27,885 nucleotides of DNA from Spirosoma sp. (GTDB taxonomy: Bacteria > Bacteroidota > Bacteroidia > Cytophagales > Spirosomataceae), in NCBI GenBank assembly GCA_025351545.1, contig JANXVQ010000353.1, positions 1 through 27,885 on the forward strand, given 5' to 3'. Position 1 is the first letter of the stretch. Each line of letters begins with the position of its first letter. The notes beneath the pieces are model-generated. The model was not told where the DNA came from. It ran no database searches and saw only the letters and a program-made list of their open reading frames with translations. The translations under genes were made by a program, and so were the position numbers. This document shows, piece after piece, positions 25,448 through 27,885 of the stretch.

Positions 25448-25552
25448 ATGTTTATCTCTTGAATATGCTATAAGTCAAGGGGCTGATATACTTGTTTAAC
25501 CCAATCTTACAAAACATTGGAACTTTTCAAATTCGATTGTTGTGTTTGAATC
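25448..25552. other. Gene-free spacer between the deaminase and the tRNA-like gene
   Basis: No gene is seen in these 105 bases. On the + strand TTG (25517-25519) and TGTGTTTG (25541-25548), 21 bases apart, are a near match to a -33/-7 promoter that would start transcription at about the tRNA 5' end. One -7 base deviates, so it is a weak candidate. Confidence 0.3.
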
Positions 25553-25628
25553 AGTCCTGTAGCTCAATTGGATAGAGTTCGCCCTTGATACGGGCGAGGA
25601 TGCGGGTTCGATTCCCGCTGGAAAGTGG
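25553..25628 (+). tRNA. tRNA-Ile(GAT)-like gene with unpaired acceptor stem, probably a pseudogene
   Basis: The body folds as a tRNA: T8-A9, D-stem GCTC/GAGT around AATTGGATA, anticodon stem CGCCC/GGGCG with loop TTGATAC (anticodon GAT at 25587-25589, U33 and A37 present), five-base variable loop, and a perfect T-arm GCGGG-TTCGATT-CCCGC. The acceptor strands AGTCCTG and TGGAAAG pair at only about four of seven positions, and CCA is not encoded (TGG follows). The 5' part looks like another tRNA family, so it may be a chimera or remnant left by integration. A terminator lies 29 bases downstream. Confidence 0.55.
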
Positions 25629-25657
25629 ATGTTAACTCTTCTTCCCAGCGAATACCC

Positions 25658-25691
25658 AAAAAAGCCTTCTCGTCGTGGGAAGGCTTTTTTT
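25658..25691. terminator. Strong bidirectional terminator at the end of the accessory operon
   Basis: AAAAAAGCCTTC (25658-25669) pairs with GAAGGCTTTTTT (25679-25690) around a nine-base loop, with T-runs on both sides. On the minus strand it follows the stop codon of the 45-aa gene at once; on the + strand it follows the tRNA-like sequence. It fits as the 3' end of the ImmA-PIN-small protein operon. Confidence 0.9.
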
Positions 25692-25827
25692 ATTTGTCTT
25701 TTTTTATTGGCTTTGCGCTAACCGCCTTTTTCATTGCATCCTTAAAGCTAATTTGCCCTGGTTCGCGTAGTACTTCTCGGTCGGGTTTATTGTCATTCTT
25801 TTTTTGATCTTCTGGCTTAGGCTTCAT
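25690..25827 (-). CDS. Small Lys-rich protein, 45 aa, third gene of the operon
   Basis: An ATG at 25827 opens a 45-codon frame ending at TAA on the edge of the terminator. The product is highly charged: a Lys/Asp/Asn-rich N-terminus (MKPKPEDQKKNDNKPDRE), then REPGQISFKDAMKKAVSAKP (residues 22-40 and around), predicted amphipathic helix, then KKDK. It starts ten bases after the PIN gene stop, with an A-rich AATTTCAAAAAT before the ATG. Position, spacing and a terminator just behind it support a real gene rather than a chance frame. No family is recognised; an accessory or antitoxin-like role is only a guess from context. Confidence 0.65.
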   Translation of the reverse strand: MKPKPEDQKKNDNKPDREVLREPGQISFKDAMKKAVSAKPIKKDK

Positions 25828-25837
25828 ATTTTTGAAA

Positions 25838-26416
25838 TTAATGAAAGTATTCGCTTAAGTTCAAGCTATAATGATTTTTGAGCAAAACAGGTAAAGTACA
25901 ACAGTCAACACCTAAATATTGGCTAATAGTAGGTATCTTCTTGAATATCTTACCATCATTTGAGTTTGTTGTTTCTTCTGTTATAATGACTATATGTTTA
26001 GGCATAAGTAGAGGTTGATTTTGTCGAATCATTTTATACGCACACAAAATGATTTTTGCATCAGCACCATTAAGGAAGTTCGCTTTTTCCAATTCAAATT
26101 CCGCATCATCAATATCTTTAGACTTTACTATATCCTTATTGCAAAATTCATTTTCTAATCGATTAAAGAATTTAGCGTCTGGTAGTATATCATCAGTTCT
26201 AAGTATATGTTTTGATGTAGAATTAATAAAATCTAGTTCTTTTAAAACAATACCCTTTGCCTGAAACCTAGATTCAGAAAGAACCCTATCAATAATTATA
26301 AATTCACCACTTTCAAATGATTTTTGAAATAGATTTTTAAGCTTATTATTTTGATCAAATGGCAGGTAATATCTTACAAGTGCCAGTAATGATGATGTGT
26401 CAATTATGGCATTCAT
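25838..26416 (-). CDS. PIN-like domain protein, DUF4411-type, putative toxin
   Basis: The product is 192 aa. It starts MNAIIDTSSLLALVRYYLP, where D6 is the first PIN acidic residue. Further candidates are E48 (RVLSESR), D119 (NGADAKIILCAYK) and E147/E148 (IITEETTN) before KKIPTISQYLGVDC, the pattern of DUF4411-like PIN proteins. PIN toxins are metal-dependent RNases. Its start overlaps the ImmA-like stop by four bases (ATGA), so the two are translationally coupled. It is AT-richer than the core genes. Toxin activity is inferred from family and context, not shown. Confidence 0.7.
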   Translation of the reverse strand: MNAIIDTSSLLALVRYYLPFDQNNKLKNLFQKSFESGEFIIIDRVLSESRFQAKGIVLKELDFINSTSKHILRTDDILPDAKFFNRLENEFCNKDIVKSKDIDDAEFELEKANFLNGADAKIILCAYKMIRQNQPLLMPKHIVIITEETTNSNDGKIFKKIPTISQYLGVDCCTLPVLLKNHYSLNLSEYFH

Positions 26417-27588
26417 ACTAGATATTTATCAAGTTTTTCGGGTTTAATATTAAGTCTTTTACAGAATTCACTTTCAGTAATGAAGCCGCTATATAAGGCC
26501 CCTAGCAGAGTTCTCTGATACAAAGGAGAAATAATCGCTTTTGGTGTAGCTCCCATGGGTTTCCTTCCTTCCTCAAGCGCCTTTTGCTTTTCGCGATCTA
26601 GTTTTTCTTTTTCAGCTAATTGCCTCTCCTTAATCTCCTTTATAATTGATGTCGATATATTATCATAAACCACCGGGTCTACAATACCTTTAATCAAAAG
26701 TCTAGTGTACAGTGCCAATGTACTTAAATGAGTTTTTTGAGAAATTTCTTCAATAATTTCGTGATGATAATCATTAGAAGCGCTTGCGGACTCCAAGTCT
26801 TCTAACACCTTACCTGACGGTCCGGCAAGAAAGTGAAACGCAAAATCACTACACCATTTTTCCGTTTCAGTTAGTTGGTCATAATCTGGATTAGCACCAC
26901 TTATATTACCATCAATCTCTTCTTCATTTAGCAAGTAATGCCCCAATTCATGGGCAAGGGTAAAGATTTCACGCCTTAACGCTTTCTGATTACGTTTTAA
27001 AACTATTACGTTAGGAGTTAAGAAAAGGCCATTAATATTGGCCTTTTCTGTCTTATTGTGAGTTTCAACAAACTCAAAAACAAGAATGTTGTATTCAGCA
27101 AGTGTAGCGATGAAATTTTTTAAGAATTCTCTTTTATCGCTATTAAACTCAGGATATAAATACTCTCTTACTTCCTGTGCAATATTATCTGGCTTACTTG
27201 TAAGCTTGTAAACAGGAACTTTTCTTTTGATTTTAAAATCAGCAAGTTTGGCTAACGTTGCAAATGAAAGCTTATCTTCTTCAAACTTGTTTACAATCTG
27301 TTTTGCTCCAAAATTTAAATCTGCATTAAAGCTTTCTTTCCTAAAGAAAATACTTTCATCATTAGACTTTACGGGGTCTTTAGGGTCAATATAATACGAT
27401 AAACCTTTGTTGAAAACTCTATCAATTTGTTTCAATAAACTTAGTTTTATTTCACTTTTGAAGATGTCTCTTTCATTTAATTTAACTTTTCGCTTTTTGT
27501 TTAATCTTGACAATAGATCATCTTTTGACATCCCATAGAGTGCCATTAAATGTTCTAATCTTTTTACGTTTAATTCTACCGTTTCCAA
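26413..27588 (-). CDS. Xre-like / ImmA-IrrE metallopeptidase protein (COG2856-type)
   Basis: The product is 391 aa. The N-terminal 30 residues (RLEHLMALYGMSKDDLLSRLN) look like a Xre helix-turn-helix start. The peptidase motif is LAHELGHYLL with H213, E214 and H217, and TEKWCSDFAFHFLAGP (E243) holds the likely third zinc ligand. A Lys/Glu-rich coiled segment (about 315-345) precedes a C-terminal HTH-like piece (FITESEFCKRLNIKPEKLDKYL). Such proteins act as regulators or antitoxins that cleave repressors, often beside DUF4411-type PIN genes. The start is TTG at 27588; no ATG lies between it and the upstream stops, and the first internal ATG (residue 15, 27546) would truncate the HTH. Confidence 0.78.
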   Translation of the reverse strand: METVELNVKRLEHLMALYGMSKDDLLSRLNKKRKVKLNERDIFKSEIKLSLLKQIDRVFNKGLSYYIDPKDPVKSNDESIFFRKESFNADLNFGAKQIVNKFEEDKLSFATLAKLADFKIKRKVPVYKLTSKPDNIAQEVREYLYPEFNSDKREFLKNFIATLAEYNILVFEFVETHNKTEKANINGLFLTPNVIVLKRNQKALRREIFTLAHELGHYLLNEEEIDGNISGANPDYDQLTETEKWCSDFAFHFLAGPSGKVLEDLESASASNDYHHEIIEEISQKTHLSTLALYTRLLIKGIVDPVVYDNISTSIIKEIKERQLAEKEKLDREKQKALEEGRKPMGATPKAIISPLYQRTLLGALYSGFITESEFCKRLNIKPEKLDKYLV

Positions 27589-27612
27589 TATAATGAAAGC
27601 ATTAAGGCTTTA

Positions 27613-27885
27613 TTATTTCTTTTCAATTAGCTTTTTGTAAGTGATACGCTTATTGTTCGTATTGGCTAAACACACATCAAAACGCGAACCATCCGTCATT
27701 TCTCTATTATTGAAACGGAAAGTAAACTCGTTTACATATCTACCCAGGGCTTTCTTATAAAAATCGTTTCAGCCAAATTCAGCCGCTTAACGTGACTATA
27801 CAGTACTCAAAATCTAATTTTGCTTGTGTTTGACAAGCTTCCCGGCCCATTTACCAACAGAATGCACCTCCATATAAAGAACCTT
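27613..27885 (-). pseudogene. ISXO2/IS1595-like transposase remnant, frameshifted
   Basis: A 51-codon frame (27613-27768) ends in TAA and reads KKALGRYVNEFTFRFNNREMTDG and then KRITYKKLIEKK. The YVNEFTFRFNNR motif is typical of the C-terminus of ISXO2-like (IS1595 family) DDE transposases. The frame is closed upstream by TGA at 27769-27771, and similar-looking sequence continues in another frame (SHVKRLNLAE), so the gene is broken. Its stop lies 24 bases before the TTG start of the ImmA-like gene. The rest is outside the window. Confidence 0.6.

Noticed and set aside
27814..27885. Short minus-strand frame (23 codons) at the right edge ending in TAG
   Set aside because: It could be the 3' end of another gene or part of the decayed transposase, but it is too short to identify.
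25500..27885. Attachment-site repeats flanking an integrated island
   Set aside because: No second copy of the tRNA 3' sequence and no integrase gene are visible inside the window.
1..27885. CRISPR array
   Set aside because: No regularly spaced direct repeats with unique spacers were found; the heptamer units are contiguous and short.

Overview
The window most resembles a chromosome segment from the Bacteroidota, order Cytophagales, probably Spirosomaceae (Spirosoma-like). The support is: the spc/alpha ribosomal protein order with secY directly followed by map, infA and rpmJ; -7 elements of the form TAnnTTTG (for example TATCTTTG) before several genes; few Shine-Dalgarno sites; a DUF6089-like outer-membrane protein; and Cys-poor forms of S14, S4 and L36. 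Lineage is inferred from gene content, not from a database search.

Region 1 (1-9634, + strand) is the end of the spc operon and the alpha operon: rplE (3' end), rpsN, rpsH, rplF, rplR, rpsE, rpmD, rplO, secY, map, infA, rpmJ, rpsM, rpsK, rpsD, rpoA, rplQ. Together they encode ribosomal proteins, the SecYEG channel core, methionine aminopeptidase, IF-1 and the RNA polymerase alpha subunit. L17 has a C-terminal helix-hairpin-helix extension that doubles its length. Several spacers hold long inverted repeats, some built from 7-nt units, and a 185-nt spacer before rplO carries a promoter-like box and two hairpins. A clear intrinsic terminator closes the cluster at 9670-9700. carA (+) follows, with its own bidirectional terminator.

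Region 2 (10863-25447) is a mosaic of mostly minus-strand housekeeping and envelope genes: a 1351-aa DUF4011-type superfamily 1 helicase, a TerC/Alx membrane protein, a glycosyltransferase 2 (+), dihydrolipoyl dehydrogenase, release factor 2 with a canonical programmed +1 frameshift (+), an SGNH hydrolase (+), a DUF2306-like membrane protein, a membrane-anchored LytTR regulator, a rhomboid protease, a trans-polyprenyl diphosphate synthase, a DUF6089-like beta-barrel protein and a deaminase resembling fungal cytosine deaminase.

Region 3 (about 25550-27885) looks accessory and is visibly AT-richer. It holds a tRNA-Ile(GAT)-like sequence whose acceptor stem does not pair, then a minus-strand operon read from right to left: an Xre/ImmA-IrrE (HExxH) protein, a PIN-like (DUF4411-type) protein overlapping it by four bases, and a 45-aa Lys-rich protein ending at a strong terminator. 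An ISXO2/IS1595-like transposase remnant lies immediately upstream of the operon. The layout suggests a toxin-antitoxin-like module in a mobile setting. The small third gene is the least familiar part and the best candidate for something undescribed.
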